DNA of 57,084 bases from Mesorhizobium norvegicum (GTDB lineage: Bacteria; Pseudomonadota; Alphaproteobacteria; Rhizobiales; Rhizobiaceae): positions 1-57,084 of the forward strand of contig NZ_SMYZ01000024.1 of assembly GCF_004919685.1 (NCBI RefSeq), written 5' to 3'. Below the pieces are notes generated by a model that saw only the letters and a program-made list of their open reading frames with translations, ran no database searches and was not told the DNA's origin. This document shows, one piece after another, positions 10,373-20,465 of the stretch. The first letter of the stretch is position 1, and every line of letters starts with the position of its first letter. A program made the position numbers and the translations under genes.

Positions 10373-11407
10373 TCACACCGCCGGCGGGTTGAGCCGGGCG
10401 AAACCTTCCTGCCGCCGGTACGGGAAATACGGGTAGGGCGCGGTGACTTCGCTTGCCGCGTCGAGTGTCCTGATCTGCTCCGGCGTCAACGTCCAGCCGA
10501 CAGCGCCCAGATTCTGGCGCAGCTGTTCCTCGTTGCGGGCGCCGATGATGACGGACGACACCGTCGGGCGCCGCAGCAGCCAGTTGATGGCGATCTGCGG
10601 CACGGTCTTGCCGGTTTCCTCGGCCACGGCGTCGAGGGCATCCATGACTCGGTAGAGATGCTCGTCCTCGACCGGCGGCCCGAAGCTCGCTGTGTCGTGC
10701 AGCCGGCTCTTTTCCGGCAAGGGCTGGCCACGGCGGATCTTGCCGGTCAGGCGACCCCAGCCGAGCGGGCTCCAGACCAGTGCGCCGACGCCCTGGTCGA
10801 GGCCGAGCGGCATCAGCTCCCATTCATAGTCGCGGCCGACCAGCGAATAATAGACCTGATGGGCGACATAGCGCGGATAGCCTTGGCTGTCGGCTTGCGC
10901 CAACGATTTCATCACTTGCCAGCCGGAGAAATTGGAGACGCCGACATAGCGCAACTTGCCGGCACGCACGAGCTCGTCCAGCGTCGACAGCACCTCCTCG
11001 ATCGGCGTGCCGGCATCGAAGGCGTGCAGCTGCAAAAGGTCGATGTAATCGGTGCCGAGACGTTTCAACGCGGCGTCCACGGATTTGATCAGCCGCGAAC
11101 GTGACGAGCCGTAATCGGCCGGGCCGTCGCCCATCGGCAGCGAGGTCTTGGTCGAGATCAGCACGGCGTCGCGGCGGCCTTTTATCGCTTCGCCAAGCAC
11201 CTCTTCCGAAGCGCCGTTCGAATAGACGTCGGCGGTGTCGAACAAATTGACGCCGGCCTCGAGGCAGATGTCGATCAGCCGCCGCGCTTCCCTGGCGTCG
11301 CTGTTGCCCCAGGCGCCGAACAGCGGGCCGGAACCGCCAAAGGTTCCCGCGCCGAAGGAGAGTGCGGGCACTTTCAGGCCCGATGCACCGAGACGTCGAT
11401 AATCCAT
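10373..11407 (-). CDS. Aldo/keto reductase
   Basis: 344-residue NADPH-dependent aldo/keto reductase of the YakC/Tas-like bacterial group. The catalytic tetrad is visible: Asp57 and Tyr62 in FDTADVYSNG, Lys87 in ISTKTSL and His128 in LLQLHAFD. The C-terminal cofactor-binding stretch reads SSVIIGARNEEQLRQNLGA. Last gene of an apparent leftward operon after the MFS exporter and SGNH hydrolase (45 bp gap). Good AAAGGA upstream of the ATG. Substrate unknown; the context suggests detoxification or modification of a small ester or carbonyl compound. Confidence 0.9.
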   Translation of the reverse strand: MDYRRLGASGLKVPALSFGAGTFGGSGPLFGAWGNSDAREARRLIDICLEAGVNLFDTADVYSNGASEEVLGEAIKGRRDAVLISTKTSLPMGDGPADYGSSRSRLIKSVDAALKRLGTDYIDLLQLHAFDAGTPIEEVLSTLDELVRAGKLRYVGVSNFSGWQVMKSLAQADSQGYPRYVAHQVYYSLVGRDYEWELMPLGLDQGVGALVWSPLGWGRLTGKIRRGQPLPEKSRLHDTASFGPPVEDEHLYRVMDALDAVAEETGKTVPQIAINWLLRRPTVSSVIIGARNEEQLRQNLGAVGWTLTPEQIRTLDAASEVTAPYPYFPYRRQEGFARLNPPAV

Positions 11408-11452
11408 TTTCTTGTCCTTTCAATTGCCGGGTGATGTCAGGTGCTGGCCTGC

Positions 11453-12733
11453 TTAGTCTTTGACCAGCTGGCCGAGATCGATGACCTGCGCCATAGCCCT
11501 GTTTCCCTTGTCGCCGGGATGCAGATGGTCGCCGGAATCGAACTCCGGCAGCAGGCGTGTCGGATGCGCGGGATCGCGAAGCAGGAGATCGAAGTCGACG
11601 ACCGCATCAAAGGCGCCGCTGGTTCTGATACACTCGTTTACCTCTTGGCGTAGCGCTTCCTTTTGAGGCGTGTAGTAGCCATCGAGCGGCGTGCCGCTCA
11701 GCGCGCCCTCGAAGGGTGTCAAGGTGCCGCCAACGATAATGAGATTGTGGGCGTGGGCCTGGGCGGCGAGCTGCAGATAGCCTTTGGTCAGGGCCGCCAG
11801 CGATGGCAGCGATTTTTCGGACACGAAGGGCGTGCCGGGCCAACTGACGTCGTTGATGCCGATGAGCACAACCACCGCCCTGGCGCCCGGCTGGGCCAGC
11901 ACGTCACGGCCGAAGCGCGCCGATGCCTTCACGCCCATCGCATCGTCCAGCAGCCTGGCGCCGGATATGCCCGCGTTGAGCACCGCTATCTTGTTGGAGA
12001 CGAGACGCCCTGCCAGGAAGTCCGGCCAGCGGTCGTCGGCGTCCAGTGTGGCGCCATTACCATCGGTGATCGAATCGCCGATGGCGATAACGGCGCCATC
12101 ATTTGCCGGCGCATCGATGAGGACTTCGCTGACCAGGATACGCGCATCGGTGGTCTGTGCGGCGGCGACTGTTTCGGCAGCCGTCTGGTTGCCGTCGCCG
12201 ATATAGGCGGTCTGCTTGCCATCCCAATGGAAGGTGGAGATCGGTGTGGCCTGCGGCAGGTAGATCGATATCGAAAGTCGGCTCAAAGCGTCGAGGGGCA
12301 GTTCCACCGGATCGCTGACCAAAGGCGCGCCCGCCGGAATTGTTGCCTTTGCCTGGCCACCGAAGGTAACGACGCGATCGGTCCCAGGGATGATTCCTGA
12401 CCCCTCGCCGGCGATCGCCACATGCGCTTCGCCGATCTGGACCGGCACGTTTGAGTACTCGTTCGACAAGACGATGCGGAACCGCTTGCCGCCAACGCTG
12501 GTCCTGACCGTCTGGCGTATGGTCTGGTTCTCAAGCTTCGGCGCTATCTTCACGGGCAAGGCGAAATCGGACCCCCATGTCGGTTGCGGGCTGGCCATCC
12601 AAGTGCCAACCCAGTCCTGTCTTTCGCCTGACATGGCGGGGCCGACCATCAACGAAGCCGCCAAGGCGAATGCGCCGAGCGTCAGGCGCTTTGCCACAAG
12701 GGCGACGATGGTCTGGCGAACGGAATGTGTCAT
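11453..12733 (-). CDS. Exported SGNH/GDSL hydrolase
   Basis: 426 residues. An N-terminal signal peptide (about 1-36; basic residues, hydrophobic AFALAASLMV, AMSGE cleavage region) indicates export. A beta-sandwich domain (about 40-200) precedes the SGNH hydrolase core. Block I is IAIGDSITDG with nucleophile Ser221, the GxND block is VLIGINDVSWPG, and the terminal D-x-x-H is in SGDHLHPGDKG. Such enzymes are carbohydrate esterases, lipases or rhamnogalacturonan-acetylesterase-like. Start chosen at 12733 by the GAGAGGAGAG upstream. Lies 61 bp after the MFS gene and before the aldo/keto reductase, suggesting one operon. Confidence 0.88.
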   Translation of the reverse strand: MTHSVRQTIVALVAKRLTLGAFALAASLMVGPAMSGERQDWVGTWMASPQPTWGSDFALPVKIAPKLENQTIRQTVRTSVGGKRFRIVLSNEYSNVPVQIGEAHVAIAGEGSGIIPGTDRVVTFGGQAKATIPAGAPLVSDPVELPLDALSRLSISIYLPQATPISTFHWDGKQTAYIGDGNQTAAETVAAAQTTDARILVSEVLIDAPANDGAVIAIGDSITDGNGATLDADDRWPDFLAGRLVSNKIAVLNAGISGARLLDDAMGVKASARFGRDVLAQPGARAVVVLIGINDVSWPGTPFVSEKSLPSLAALTKGYLQLAAQAHAHNLIIVGGTLTPFEGALSGTPLDGYYTPQKEALRQEVNECIRTSGAFDAVVDFDLLLRDPAHPTRLLPEFDSGDHLHPGDKGNRAMAQVIDLGQLVKD

Positions 12734-12794
12734 CGGGTCTCTCCTCTCGCGTTCTGTTTTCACGTCATGCTGACGGTGGATCTCGGGACTGCCT

Positions 12795-13988
12795 TCAATC
12801 CATGGAGCCGGAGCGAGCAGCAGCCGGGACCAGCCGCTCTTCATTTCTGTCGAGACGCAGGGCCAGTCCCGCCACACCGAGTGCCGCGAGCGGCAGCAGG
12901 GCGGCGACCCAGGTGAGGGAACCCAGGCCAAGGCCATGGGCAATAACCGCGCCACCAAGCCAGGCGCCTGCCGCATTGCCGAGGTTGAAGGCGGCGATGT
13001 TGAAGGACGAGGCGAGGCTCTGGCCGGCACCTTGCGCCTTGTCCAATACCCACATCTGCAGCGGCGCCACGGTGGCGAAGGCGGCAGCGCCGAGCAGGCC
13101 GACATAGATGACGGCCATCACCTGGCTGTGGATGGCGAAGGTCATGGTGGCGAGCACCAGGGCAAGCACTACGAGACTGCCGAGAACGGCCGGCACCAGC
13201 CAGCGGTCGGCGACCTTGCCGCCGGCGAGATTGCCGGCGATGAGACCGCCACCGAAGACGAGCAGGATCGGCGATACGGCCGCTTCCTTGAAGCCGCTTA
13301 TCTCGGTCAGCAACGGAGCGATGTAGGTGAAGACGGCGAAGACACCGGCATAGCCGAGCACGGTGGTGGCAAGACCGAGCAGGACGGGCGTGCGGCGCAG
13401 CACGGCGAGATCGGCGCGCAGGTCGCTCTTTTCAGGCGCCGTCCGGCTGCGAGGCACCAGAGCCAGGATGACGGCGAAGGCCGCCAGACCGACCAATGTC
13501 ACCGCCCAGAATGTCGCCCGCCAGCCGAAAGCCTGGCCGAGCCAGGTGCCGAAGGGCACGCCGAGGATGTTGGCGATGGTCAGGCCGGTGAACATCAGCG
13601 CGATCGCCGAGGCCTTCTTGTTGGGCGCGACCAGGCCGGTGGCGACGACCGAGCCGACGCCGAAGAAGGTGCCGTGGGCAAAGGCGGTGATGATGCGGGC
13701 GCCCATCAGCGTCCAGTAATCGGGGGCCAGCGCACAGGCGAGATTGCCAAGCGTGAAGATCGCCATCAGCGCCAGAAGCACGGTCTTGCGTGGCCAGTTG
13801 CCGGTGGCGATGGTCAGCAGGGGCGCGCCGATGACGACGCCAAGCGCATAGCCCGAAATGAGCTGGCCGGCGGCCGAGATCGAAACGCCAAGATCCTTGC
13901 TGACATCGAGCAGCAGACCCATGATGACGAATTCGGTGACGCCAATGCCGAAGGCACCGGCGGCGAGGGCGTAGAGAGCAAGAGGCAT
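12795..13988 (-). CDS. MFS transporter, DHA1/AraJ-like drug or sugar efflux
   Basis: 397 residues with about 12 predicted membrane helices. The N-terminus MPLALYALAAGAFGIGVTEF and the motif GYALGVVIGAPLLTIATG are characteristic of AraJ/PbuE-type DHA1 exporters. An ATG at 13988 aligns with the family start; extension to 14105 would run across the operator region and adds a non-family leader. First gene of the leftward operon (MFS, SGNH hydrolase, aldo/keto reductase), divergent from a LysR regulator that probably controls it. Confidence 0.9.
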   Translation of the reverse strand: MPLALYALAAGAFGIGVTEFVIMGLLLDVSKDLGVSISAAGQLISGYALGVVIGAPLLTIATGNWPRKTVLLALMAIFTLGNLACALAPDYWTLMGARIITAFAHGTFFGVGSVVATGLVAPNKKASAIALMFTGLTIANILGVPFGTWLGQAFGWRATFWAVTLVGLAAFAVILALVPRSRTAPEKSDLRADLAVLRRTPVLLGLATTVLGYAGVFAVFTYIAPLLTEISGFKEAAVSPILLVFGGGLIAGNLAGGKVADRWLVPAVLGSLVVLALVLATMTFAIHSQVMAVIYVGLLGAAAFATVAPLQMWVLDKAQGAGQSLASSFNIAAFNLGNAAGAWLGGAVIAHGLGLGSLTWVAALLPLAALGVAGLALRLDRNEERLVPAAARSGSMD

Positions 13989-14057
13989 GGCGGTTTCCAC
14001 TTCGATGACGAAGAGCGCCGTCCCGCGCCCCGACCCGAAAGATCGTGTTGCCATGCA

Positions 14058-14106
14058 TTGTGAACCAGACTTGCCTTGGGCACATTTTCTGTGAAATAGA
14101 TTCACA
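14058..14106. promoter_or_regulatory. Putative LysR operator: three TGTGAA half-sites
   Basis: The short region between the divergent MFS and LysR genes contains TGTGAA at 14059-14064. A perfect inverted pair follows: TGTGAA (14090-14095), 5-nt spacer, TTCACA (14101-14106). The pair abuts the LysR start codon, as expected for an autoregulatory LysR site of the T-N11-A dyad type. Binding is inferred from position and symmetry. Confidence 0.55.
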
Positions 14107-14107
14107 A

Positions 14108-15016
14108 ATGGCCAGGCCTGACGTCAATCGCTCCGGCGAGATCGAAGTGTTCGTACGTGTCGTCGAGGACGGCAGTTTCTCCTCCGCGGCACGCGCGTTG
14201 CGCATGACGCCGTCGGCGGTGAGCAAGCTGATCGCGCGGCTGGAGACCCGGCTTGGCGCGCGGCTGGTCAGCCGTTCGACGCGAAAGCTGCAACTGACGC
14301 CGGAAGGCACGGCGTTCTACGAGAGCGGCCTGCGCATCCTCGCCGACATGGCGGCGGCCGAGCAGGAGGCGGCGGCGGGTGCAGCACCGCGCGGACGGTT
14401 GCGCGTCAACACCTACGTGCCCTTCGGGGTGCATCGGCTGATCCCGCTTCTGCCGCGCTTCCTCGAACGCTACCCCGAGATTTCGGTCGATCTGGTGCTG
14501 ACCGACAGTGTCATCGACCTGATGGCGGAACGCGCCGACGTCGCCATCCGTGCCGGGCCGCTGAGTGAGTCACGGCTGGTGGCGCGCAAGCTCGGGCAAA
14601 GCCCGGTCGTCGTCGTTGCAGCACCTTCTTATCTCGAGACGCACGGCATGCCGCTGACGCCAGCCGATCTCGACAGGCACAACCGCATGGGCTTTGGATT
14701 CGTGCGGCATGTCGATGGCTGGCCGTTCCTCGACGCGGAAGGCCGCGCCATCATGGTTCCGATCATCGGTAACACGCTGGTCAGCGATGGCGAGGCGATG
14801 CGGTTGATGGCGTTGGCGGGCGCGGGCATCGCCCGGCTGGCGTACTGGCATGTGGCAGCCGATATCGCCGCCGGCCGGCTGGTGTCGCTGTTGGAGGCAT
14901 TCAATCCCGGCGACGAGGAGCCCACCCACGCCGTCTATGTCGGCCAGGGCCGGCATCTGCCGGCGCGGGTGCGCGCCTTTCTCGATTTTCTGGGGGAGAG
15001 CGTGCGGCTGACCTGA
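14108..15016 (+). CDS. LysR-family transcriptional regulator
   Basis: 302 residues. The N-terminal winged helix-turn-helix has the pattern FSSAARALRMTPSAVSKLIARLE (shown here as family evidence; residues about 24-46). The C-terminal periplasmic-binding-like effector domain contains GRLRVNTYVPFGVHRLIP and DLVLTDSVIDLMAERADVAIR. Closest to the AaeR/DmlR-type LTTRs. Divergent from the MFS/SGNH/AKR operon, with three TGTGAA sites between, so regulation of that operon and of itself is likely. A second aldo/keto reductase lies convergently downstream. Confidence 0.92.
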   Translation: MARPDVNRSGEIEVFVRVVEDGSFSSAARALRMTPSAVSKLIARLETRLGARLVSRSTRKLQLTPEGTAFYESGLRILADMAAAEQEAAAGAAPRGRLRVNTYVPFGVHRLIPLLPRFLERYPEISVDLVLTDSVIDLMAERADVAIRAGPLSESRLVARKLGQSPVVVVAAPSYLETHGMPLTPADLDRHNRMGFGFVRHVDGWPFLDAEGRAIMVPIIGNTLVSDGEAMRLMALAGAGIARLAYWHVAADIAAGRLVSLLEAFNPGDEEPTHAVYVGQGRHLPARVRAFLDFLGESVRLT

Positions 15017-15049
15017 CATCCCGGGAGCCACGGGCTCCCGAGATGTCAG
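15013..15049. terminator. Hairpin between convergent LysR and aldo/keto reductase genes
   Basis: CTGACATC, C, CGGGAGCC, loop ACG, GGCTCCCG, A, GATGTCAG: 16 paired bases with one mismatch. It includes the LysR stop codon. It has no clear U-tract on either side, so it may be a weak intrinsic terminator or an mRNA 3'-end stabiliser. Confidence 0.5.
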
Positions 15050-15061
15050 TGTGGGCTGCAT

Positions 15062-16111
15062 TTATGCTTTCGGCGTGAACGGCGCCGGGCGTCGGCCCGC
15101 TGCCTGACGCTCGAGCATCCAGCCGGGGTATTCGGACGGCAGGGCGCTGACCTCGTCGAGACGAACCAGATCGTCGGTGTCGAGCTTCAGCTGGGTCGCG
15201 GCAAGGTTCTGCTCCAGCTGCTCCATGCGGCTGGCGCCGATGATGACGCTCATCACGAAGGGCTTGGCCAGGACATAGCCGAGCGCCACCGTGGCGACGC
15301 TCACGTCATGCTTCCCAGCGATCTCGCGCATGACGGCAACAGCCGCCCAGGCACGGTCCTCATTGACCGGCGGGAAGTTGAAGCTGGCGCGCCGGCCTTC
15401 GCCATTGCCCGGTGCGCCGGGGCCATATTTGCCGGAGAGCAAGCCGCCGGCCATCGGCGACCACACCATCAGGCCGAGCTTCTCCTCGTTGAGCAGCGGC
15501 ACGATTTCGCGCTCGAGGTCGCGGCCGGCGATCGAATAATAGGACTGGACGGTCTCGAAACGGGCAAAGCCCTTGCGCTCGGCGATGCCGAGCGCCTTGG
15601 CGATGCGCCATGCCGCCCAGTTCGAGACGCCGACATAGCGGACCTTGCCGCTGGCAACCAGATCGTCCAGTGCCCGCAGCGTCTCGTCGATCGGCGTCAC
15701 GGTGTCGGTGCCGTGCAGCTGATAGAGATCGATATGGTCGAGCTGCAGCCGCTCGAGGCTGGCATCGACCGAGTCCATGATGTGGCCGCGTGACGAGCCG
15801 CGCTGGTTGGGGCCTTCGCCCATGGCGCCATGCGCCTTGGTGGCGATGACCACATTCTGCCTGTTGACGCCGAGATCCCTGAGCGACTGACCAAGCAGGC
15901 GCTCGGACTGGCCGAAGGAGTAGACGTCGGCGGTATCGAAGAAATTGACGCCAGCGGCGAGCGAATGGGCAACAATCTCGTTGACGCCCTTCTGGTCGAG
16001 GCTGGCGATCAGGCCCCATTGGGCATTTTCGCCGGCAGCACCGAAGGTCATGGTGCCGAGGCACAGTTCGGAGACGAACATCCCCGTATTTCCAAGCTGG
16101 TTGTAACGCAT
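15062..16111 (-). CDS. Aldo/keto reductase (second copy)
   Basis: 349 residues. Tetrad Asp59, Tyr64 (FFDTADVYSFG), Lys92 (VIATKAHG) and His133 (DLYQLHGTD); MSVIIGASRMEQLEQNLAA near the C-terminus. Clearly homologous to the reductase at 10373-11407 but diverged, so an old paralog and not a recent duplication. Start chosen at MRYNQLG with GGAG upstream; the upstream extension to 16144 lacks similarity. Convergent with the LysR gene; may belong to the same regulon. Confidence 0.9.
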   Translation of the reverse strand: MRYNQLGNTGMFVSELCLGTMTFGAAGENAQWGLIASLDQKGVNEIVAHSLAAGVNFFDTADVYSFGQSERLLGQSLRDLGVNRQNVVIATKAHGAMGEGPNQRGSSRGHIMDSVDASLERLQLDHIDLYQLHGTDTVTPIDETLRALDDLVASGKVRYVGVSNWAAWRIAKALGIAERKGFARFETVQSYYSIAGRDLEREIVPLLNEEKLGLMVWSPMAGGLLSGKYGPGAPGNGEGRRASFNFPPVNEDRAWAAVAVMREIAGKHDVSVATVALGYVLAKPFVMSVIIGASRMEQLEQNLAATQLKLDTDDLVRLDEVSALPSEYPGWMLERQAAGRRPAPFTPKA

Positions 16112-16250
16112 GGTGGAGGCTCCAGAGAGTTTGTGATGGCACAAAGCAAATAGGAACGGTACGTTTCGTTTCCAATTGCTGGCTCAATGACGCCTCGGGA
16201 TTGGTCCAAAGATGCCGGCGTGAGTGTTAGATGAGACGGAGGCGGATAGG

Positions 16251-16652
16251 TTAGTCGTCCCAGGGGTTGAGCACCGTCACGCCTGTATCATCGAAATCGG
16301 TGACGTTGCGCGTCACAAGAATGAGATCATGGACCAGCGCGGTTGCCGCGATGAGTGTGTCGGCGCTGCCTCGCGTTCGCCCAGCCGAGATACGTCCCCA
16401 TGCCAATGCCACCTCTTCCGTCACCGCAAGGATGCGGTCGGCATTGTCGCGGCGAAGTTCCCGCAGCCAAAGATCGAGACGCGTGGCTCTTTCGGCATCG
16501 ACCTTGCGCTGCTTGACGATTCCGCGTTCGATCTCGCCGATGGTGATGACGCTGAGATTGAGGGATTCCGGATCGATCGAAGCCAGCCATGCAGTCGGCT
16601 TGGGTAGCCGCCTTTGCACATCCGAAACGATGTTCGTGTCGAGCAGATACAT
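16251..16652 (-). CDS. Type II toxin, VapC/FitB-type PIN-domain ribonuclease
   Basis: 133 residues. PIN acidic residues are visible: Asp5 (LLDTNIVSD), Glu40 (ITIGEIERG), Asp98 (GSADTLIAA) and Asp119 (TRNVTDF). The LDTNIVSE-like start and the RGI motif are typical of FitB-type rhizobial PIN toxins. Its ATG overlaps the antitoxin stop (ATGA). Expected role: Mg2+-dependent RNase neutralised by the upstream Phd/YefM-type antitoxin. Confidence 0.88.
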   Translation of the reverse strand: MYLLDTNIVSDVQRRLPKPTAWLASIDPESLNLSVITIGEIERGIVKQRKVDAERATRLDLWLRELRRDNADRILAVTEEVALAWGRISAGRTRGSADTLIAATALVHDLILVTRNVTDFDDTGVTVLNPWDD

Positions 16653-16906
16653 CAGAGATCGACATCCCGGATCATGGTATCCGAGCGACGGTTGACCTCT
16701 TCAGCGAAATCATCGTCCCAGACAGGGCCAGTCAAAAGATATTCGGCCAGACTTTTCTTCTTTCCAGACAGGCGGTCGTAATCTTCGGCAGAGAGCACCA
16801 CTGCGGCGCGCTCGCCGCGCAGGGTCACCGTCTGAGGTCCCTCGCTGCGCGCGCGTTGAACCACTTTGGAAAAATTGTTCTTTGCGTCCTGAAGGTGCCA
16901 GTTCAT
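16652..16906 (-). CDS. Type II antitoxin, Phd/YefM family
   Basis: 84 residues. The N-terminal Phd/YefM DNA-binding fold is recognisable ([36 protein letters not shown]), with a toxin-binding C-terminal tail. First gene of the toxin-antitoxin operon and coupled to the PIN toxin by a 4-nt overlap. Pairing of a Phd antitoxin with a PIN toxin is common in rhizobia. A palindromic site directly upstream (16922-16934) suits autoregulation. Confidence 0.88.
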   Translation of the reverse strand: MNWHLQDAKNNFSKVVQRARSEGPQTVTLRGERAAVVLSAEDYDRLSGKKKSLAEYLLTGPVWDDDFAEEVNRRSDTMIRDVDL

Positions 16907-16921
16907 AAGAATGCTTCCTAG

Positions 16922-16941
16922 CTAGCTTGGCTAGATATAAC
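16922..16941 (-). promoter_or_regulatory. Putative toxin-antitoxin operator and -10 element
   Basis: Perfect 5-3-5 inverted repeat CTAGC-TTG-GCTAG at 16922-16934, immediately upstream of the antitoxin ribosome-binding site. It overlaps a TATATC-like -10 (reverse strand, about 16935-16940). This placement is typical of Phd-type autorepression. Confidence 0.5.
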
Positions 16942-17007
16942 ATTGGTGCGGCAAAACGACAAGGAACGTTGCACCTCGAACTGCTGGCGAGCAGATCTAC
17001 GGGGTGA

Positions 17008-17670
17008 CTATCGGCTGCCGAAGATCGCCGAACCGACCCGGACGCTGGTGGCGCCGAAGGCGATCGCCGTCTCGTAGTCGCCGGACATGCCCATCGACAA
17101 TCTGGCGACGCCGGCCTCATGCGCAAGCTTTTCCAGCAGGGCGAAATGCGGGCCGGGGTTCTCGTCGGCCGGCGGGATGCACATCAGGCCTTCGATGGCG
17201 AGGCCATGCACATCGCGGCAGCGGGCGACAAAGGCCACCGCCTCGCGCGGCTCGATGCCGGCCTTCTGCGGTTCGGAGCCGGTGTTGACCTGGACGTAGA
17301 GCCTTGGTGCCCGGCCTTGCCTGGCGATCTCCTTGGCGAGTTCGGCGGCGATCTTTTCGCGATCGATCGTCTCGATGACGTCGAACAGCGCGACCGCCTC
17401 CTTGGCCTTGTTGGACTGCAGCGGGCCGATCAGATGCAATTCGATGTCGGGAAATGCGTCCTTCAGGTCAGGCCATTTGCCTTGCGCTTCCTGCACGCGA
17501 TTCTCACCGAAGACGCGCTGGCCGGCCTCGATGACCGGGCTAATGTCGGCGGCGTCAAAGGTCTTGGAAACCGCGACCAGCGTCACCGCGCCGGCTTGGC
17601 GACCGGCCTCGTGCTCGGCGGCGGCGATCTTCGCCTTGACCGCGAAAAACTGCTGAACGACATCGCCCAT
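17008..17670 (-). CDS. YggS family PLP-binding homeostasis protein
   Basis: 220 residues, single alanine-racemase-like TIM barrel that binds pyridoxal phosphate through Lys36 in VAVSKTF. FGENRVQEAQGKW, LIGPLQSNK and SMGMSGDYETAI are the hallmark motifs of the PLPBP/YggS/PROSC family, which buffers PLP and affects amino-acid metabolism. ATG at 17670 is used; a TTG two codons earlier could also serve. Divergent from leuS with a gap of about 155 bp. Confidence 0.93.
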   Translation of the reverse strand: MGDVVQQFFAVKAKIAAAEHEAGRQAGAVTLVAVSKTFDAADISPVIEAGQRVFGENRVQEAQGKWPDLKDAFPDIELHLIGPLQSNKAKEAVALFDVIETIDREKIAAELAKEIARQGRAPRLYVQVNTGSEPQKAGIEPREAVAFVARCRDVHGLAIEGLMCIPPADENPGPHFALLEKLAHEAGVARLSMGMSGDYETAIAFGATSVRVGSAIFGSR

Positions 17671-17825
17671 ATGCAAATCCTGCTGTTTTGACCGGCGTTT
17701 TTGTCAGACGCGATACCCATATGGTTGACGGGTTTGCCAAACCATGGTGAACACCCGGACCACATTCCCTGAACTGCCGAGCCGTCGCCCGCAGTTCGCG
17801 CATGCTTTTAAGTGAAAAACGTCCC

Positions 17826-20465
17826 ATGGCAACCGAACGATACAATCCGCGCGCGTCAGAGCCCAAATGGCAGAAGGCCTGGGACGCCAAGAAGCTGTTC
17901 GAAGCGCACAACGACGATCCGCGCCCGAAATACTACGTGCTGGAGATGTTCCCCTATCCGTCGGGGCGCATCCATATCGGCCACACCCGCAACTACACGA
18001 TGGGCGACGTGGTGGCGCGCTACAAGCGGGCCAAGGGCTTCAACGTGCTGCACCCGATGGGCTGGGACGCCTTCGGCATGCCGGCCGAAAACGCGGCGAT
18101 GCAGAACAAGGTCCACCCCAAGGAATGGACCTACCAGAACATCGCCACCATGCGGGAGCAGCTCAAGGTCATGGGCCTGTCGCTGGACTGGGCGCGCGAA
18201 TTCGCCACCTGCGACGTCGACTACTATCACCGCCAGCAGATGCTGTTCCTCGATTTCGTCGAGAAGGGGCTGGTGACGCGCAAATCTTCCAAGGTCAACT
18301 GGGACCCTGAGGACATGACCGTGCTGGCCAACGAGCAGGTGATCGACGGGCGCGGCTGGCGTTCGGGCGCGCTGGTCGAACAGCGTGAACTGACGCAATG
18401 GTTCTTCAAGATCACCGACTTCGCGCAGGACCTGCTGGATTCGCTCGACGGCCTCGACGAATGGCCGGAAAAAGTGAAGCTGATGCAGCAGAACTGGATC
18501 GGCCGCTCGGAAGGCCTGCTGATCCGCTGGCCTCTGGCTGTTCCAGATGCTGGCAAGATTGGCAACGGCGAGCATGAGCTGGAAGTCTATACGACAAGGC
18601 CCGACACCATTTTCGGCGCTTCCTTCATGGCGGTCGCCGCCGATCATCCGCTGGCCAAGAAAGCCGCCGAGAGCAATCCGGCCCTGGCGAAGTTCATTGA
18701 GGAAGTCCGCCATATGGGCACCTCGGTGGCGGCGCTGGAGACGGCTGAGAAGAAGGGCTTTGACACCGGTATCCGCGTCGTCCATCCGTTTGACGACTCA
18801 TGGACGCTGCCTGTCTATGTCGCCAATTTCGTGCTGATGGAATACGGCACCGGCGCCATCTTCGGCTGCCCGTCGGGCGACCAGCGCGACCTCGACTTCG
18901 CCAACAAATACGGCCTGCCGGTGATTCCGGTGGTGATGCCGGAAGGCGAGAATCCGGCGACGTTCCAGATCATCGATGAAGCCTATGACGGCGACGGCGT
19001 GATGATCAATTCGCGCTTCCTCGACGGCATGAAGCCGGATCAGGCTTTCGCCGAGGTGGCGAAACTGCTGGAGCAGAAGACCATCGGCAACCGGCCGATG
19101 GCCGAGCGCAAGGTGAATTTCCGCCTGCGCGACTGGGGCATTTCGCGCCAGCGCTACTGGGGCTGCCCGATCCCGATGATCCATTGCGAGGATTGCGGCG
19201 TGGTGCCGGTGCCGAAGGCCGACCTGCCGGTGAAGCTGCCCGACGATGTCGATTTCGACCGGCCGGGCAATCCGCTCGACCGGCATCCGACATGGCGCCA
19301 TGTGAAATGCCCGCGATGCGGCAAGGACGCGCGGCGCGAAACCGACACGATGGACACGTTCGTCGATTCGTCCTGGTATTTTGCCCGCTTCACCGCGCCG
19401 TGGGCGCATGAGCCGACCGATCCCAAGGCGGCGAATGAATGGCTGCCGGTCGACCAGTATATTGGCGGCATCGAGCACGCGATCCTGCACCTGCTCTATT
19501 CGCGCTTCTTCACCCGCGCCATGCGCGAGACCGGCCATGTCGATCTGGCCGAGCCGTTCAAGGGCCTGTTCACGCAAGGCATGGTGGTGCACGAAACCTA
19601 TCGCGTCGGCTCGGCATCGAATGGCCGCTGGCTGGCGCCCACCGAGGTTCGGCTGGAGGATGTCGACGGCAAGCGCAGCGCCATCGACATCGCCACCGGC
19701 GAGGCCGTCACCATCGGCCCGCTGGAAAAGATGTCGAAGTCGAAGAAGAACACGGTGAGCCCGGAAGACATCACCGATGGCTACGGCGCCGATACGGCGC
19801 GCTGGTTCATGCTGTCGGATTCGCCGCCCGAGCGCGATGTCGAATGGACCGACGATGGCGCCGCCGGCGCGCATCGCTTCATCCAGCGCATCTGGCGCCT
19901 GGTGTCGACGGCGGCCGAGACGCTGGTCGGCATCAAGCCCGCGGCGGCCGGCAGCGGCGAGGCCGCGGTGGTTTCCAAGGCTGCGCACAAGATCCTGAAG
20001 GCGGTCGGTGAGGATATCGAGAAGCTGGCTTTCAACCGCGCCATCGCCCGCATGTACGAACTGGCCAACGCGCTGACCACGCCGCTCAACGAGGTGGCCG
20101 AAGGCAAGGCCGATGCAGCGCTGAAAGGCGCCTGCCGGCAGGCCGTGGAGATTCTCGTGCATCTGATCGCGCCGGTCATGCCGCATCTGGCCGAGGAGTG
20201 CTGGGAAACGCTCGGCGGGACCGATCTGGTCGCCGAACGGCCGTGGCCGGTCTTCGATCCGGCGCTGGTCGTCGACAACGAAGTCACCTATCCGGTACAG
20301 GTCAACGGCAAGAAGCGGGGGGATTTGACAATTGCCCGCGACGCGGACCAAGGTGCGGTCGAAAAAGCGGTATTGGCTCTCGACTTCGTGCAGAAAGCAC
20401 TCGAAGGTAAGGCTCCGCGCAAGGTGATCATCGTGCCGCAGAGGATCGTCAATGTCGTTGCCTGA
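17826..20465 (+). CDS. leuS: Leucine--tRNA ligase
   Basis: 879 residues, class I aminoacyl-tRNA synthetase charging tRNA-Leu. HIGH at 50-53 ([11 protein letters not shown]), editing domain about 225-420, a zinc-type cysteine cluster (CPRCGKD about 496-502), KMSKS at 635-639, anticodon-binding domain, and a C-terminal domain ending in [14 protein letters not shown]. Start at MATERYNP, with an earlier in-frame ATG at 17802 lacking family match. The last 14 nt overlap the lptE start, the conserved alphaproteobacterial leuS-lptE arrangement. Confidence 0.97.
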   Translation: MATERYNPRASEPKWQKAWDAKKLFEAHNDDPRPKYYVLEMFPYPSGRIHIGHTRNYTMGDVVARYKRAKGFNVLHPMGWDAFGMPAENAAMQNKVHPKEWTYQNIATMREQLKVMGLSLDWAREFATCDVDYYHRQQMLFLDFVEKGLVTRKSSKVNWDPEDMTVLANEQVIDGRGWRSGALVEQRELTQWFFKITDFAQDLLDSLDGLDEWPEKVKLMQQNWIGRSEGLLIRWPLAVPDAGKIGNGEHELEVYTTRPDTIFGASFMAVAADHPLAKKAAESNPALAKFIEEVRHMGTSVAALETAEKKGFDTGIRVVHPFDDSWTLPVYVANFVLMEYGTGAIFGCPSGDQRDLDFANKYGLPVIPVVMPEGENPATFQIIDEAYDGDGVMINSRFLDGMKPDQAFAEVAKLLEQKTIGNRPMAERKVNFRLRDWGISRQRYWGCPIPMIHCEDCGVVPVPKADLPVKLPDDVDFDRPGNPLDRHPTWRHVKCPRCGKDARRETDTMDTFVDSSWYFARFTAPWAHEPTDPKAANEWLPVDQYIGGIEHAILHLLYSRFFTRAMRETGHVDLAEPFKGLFTQGMVVHETYRVGSASNGRWLAPTEVRLEDVDGKRSAIDIATGEAVTIGPLEKMSKSKKNTVSPEDITDGYGADTARWFMLSDSPPERDVEWTDDGAAGAHRFIQRIWRLVSTAAETLVGIKPAAAGSGEAAVVSKAAHKILKAVGEDIEKLAFNRAIARMYELANALTTPLNEVAEGKADAALKGACRQAVEILVHLIAPVMPHLAEECWETLGGTDLVAERPWPVFDPALVVDNEVTYPVQVNGKKRGDLTIARDADQGAVEKAVLALDFVQKALEGKAPRKVIIVPQRIVNVVA

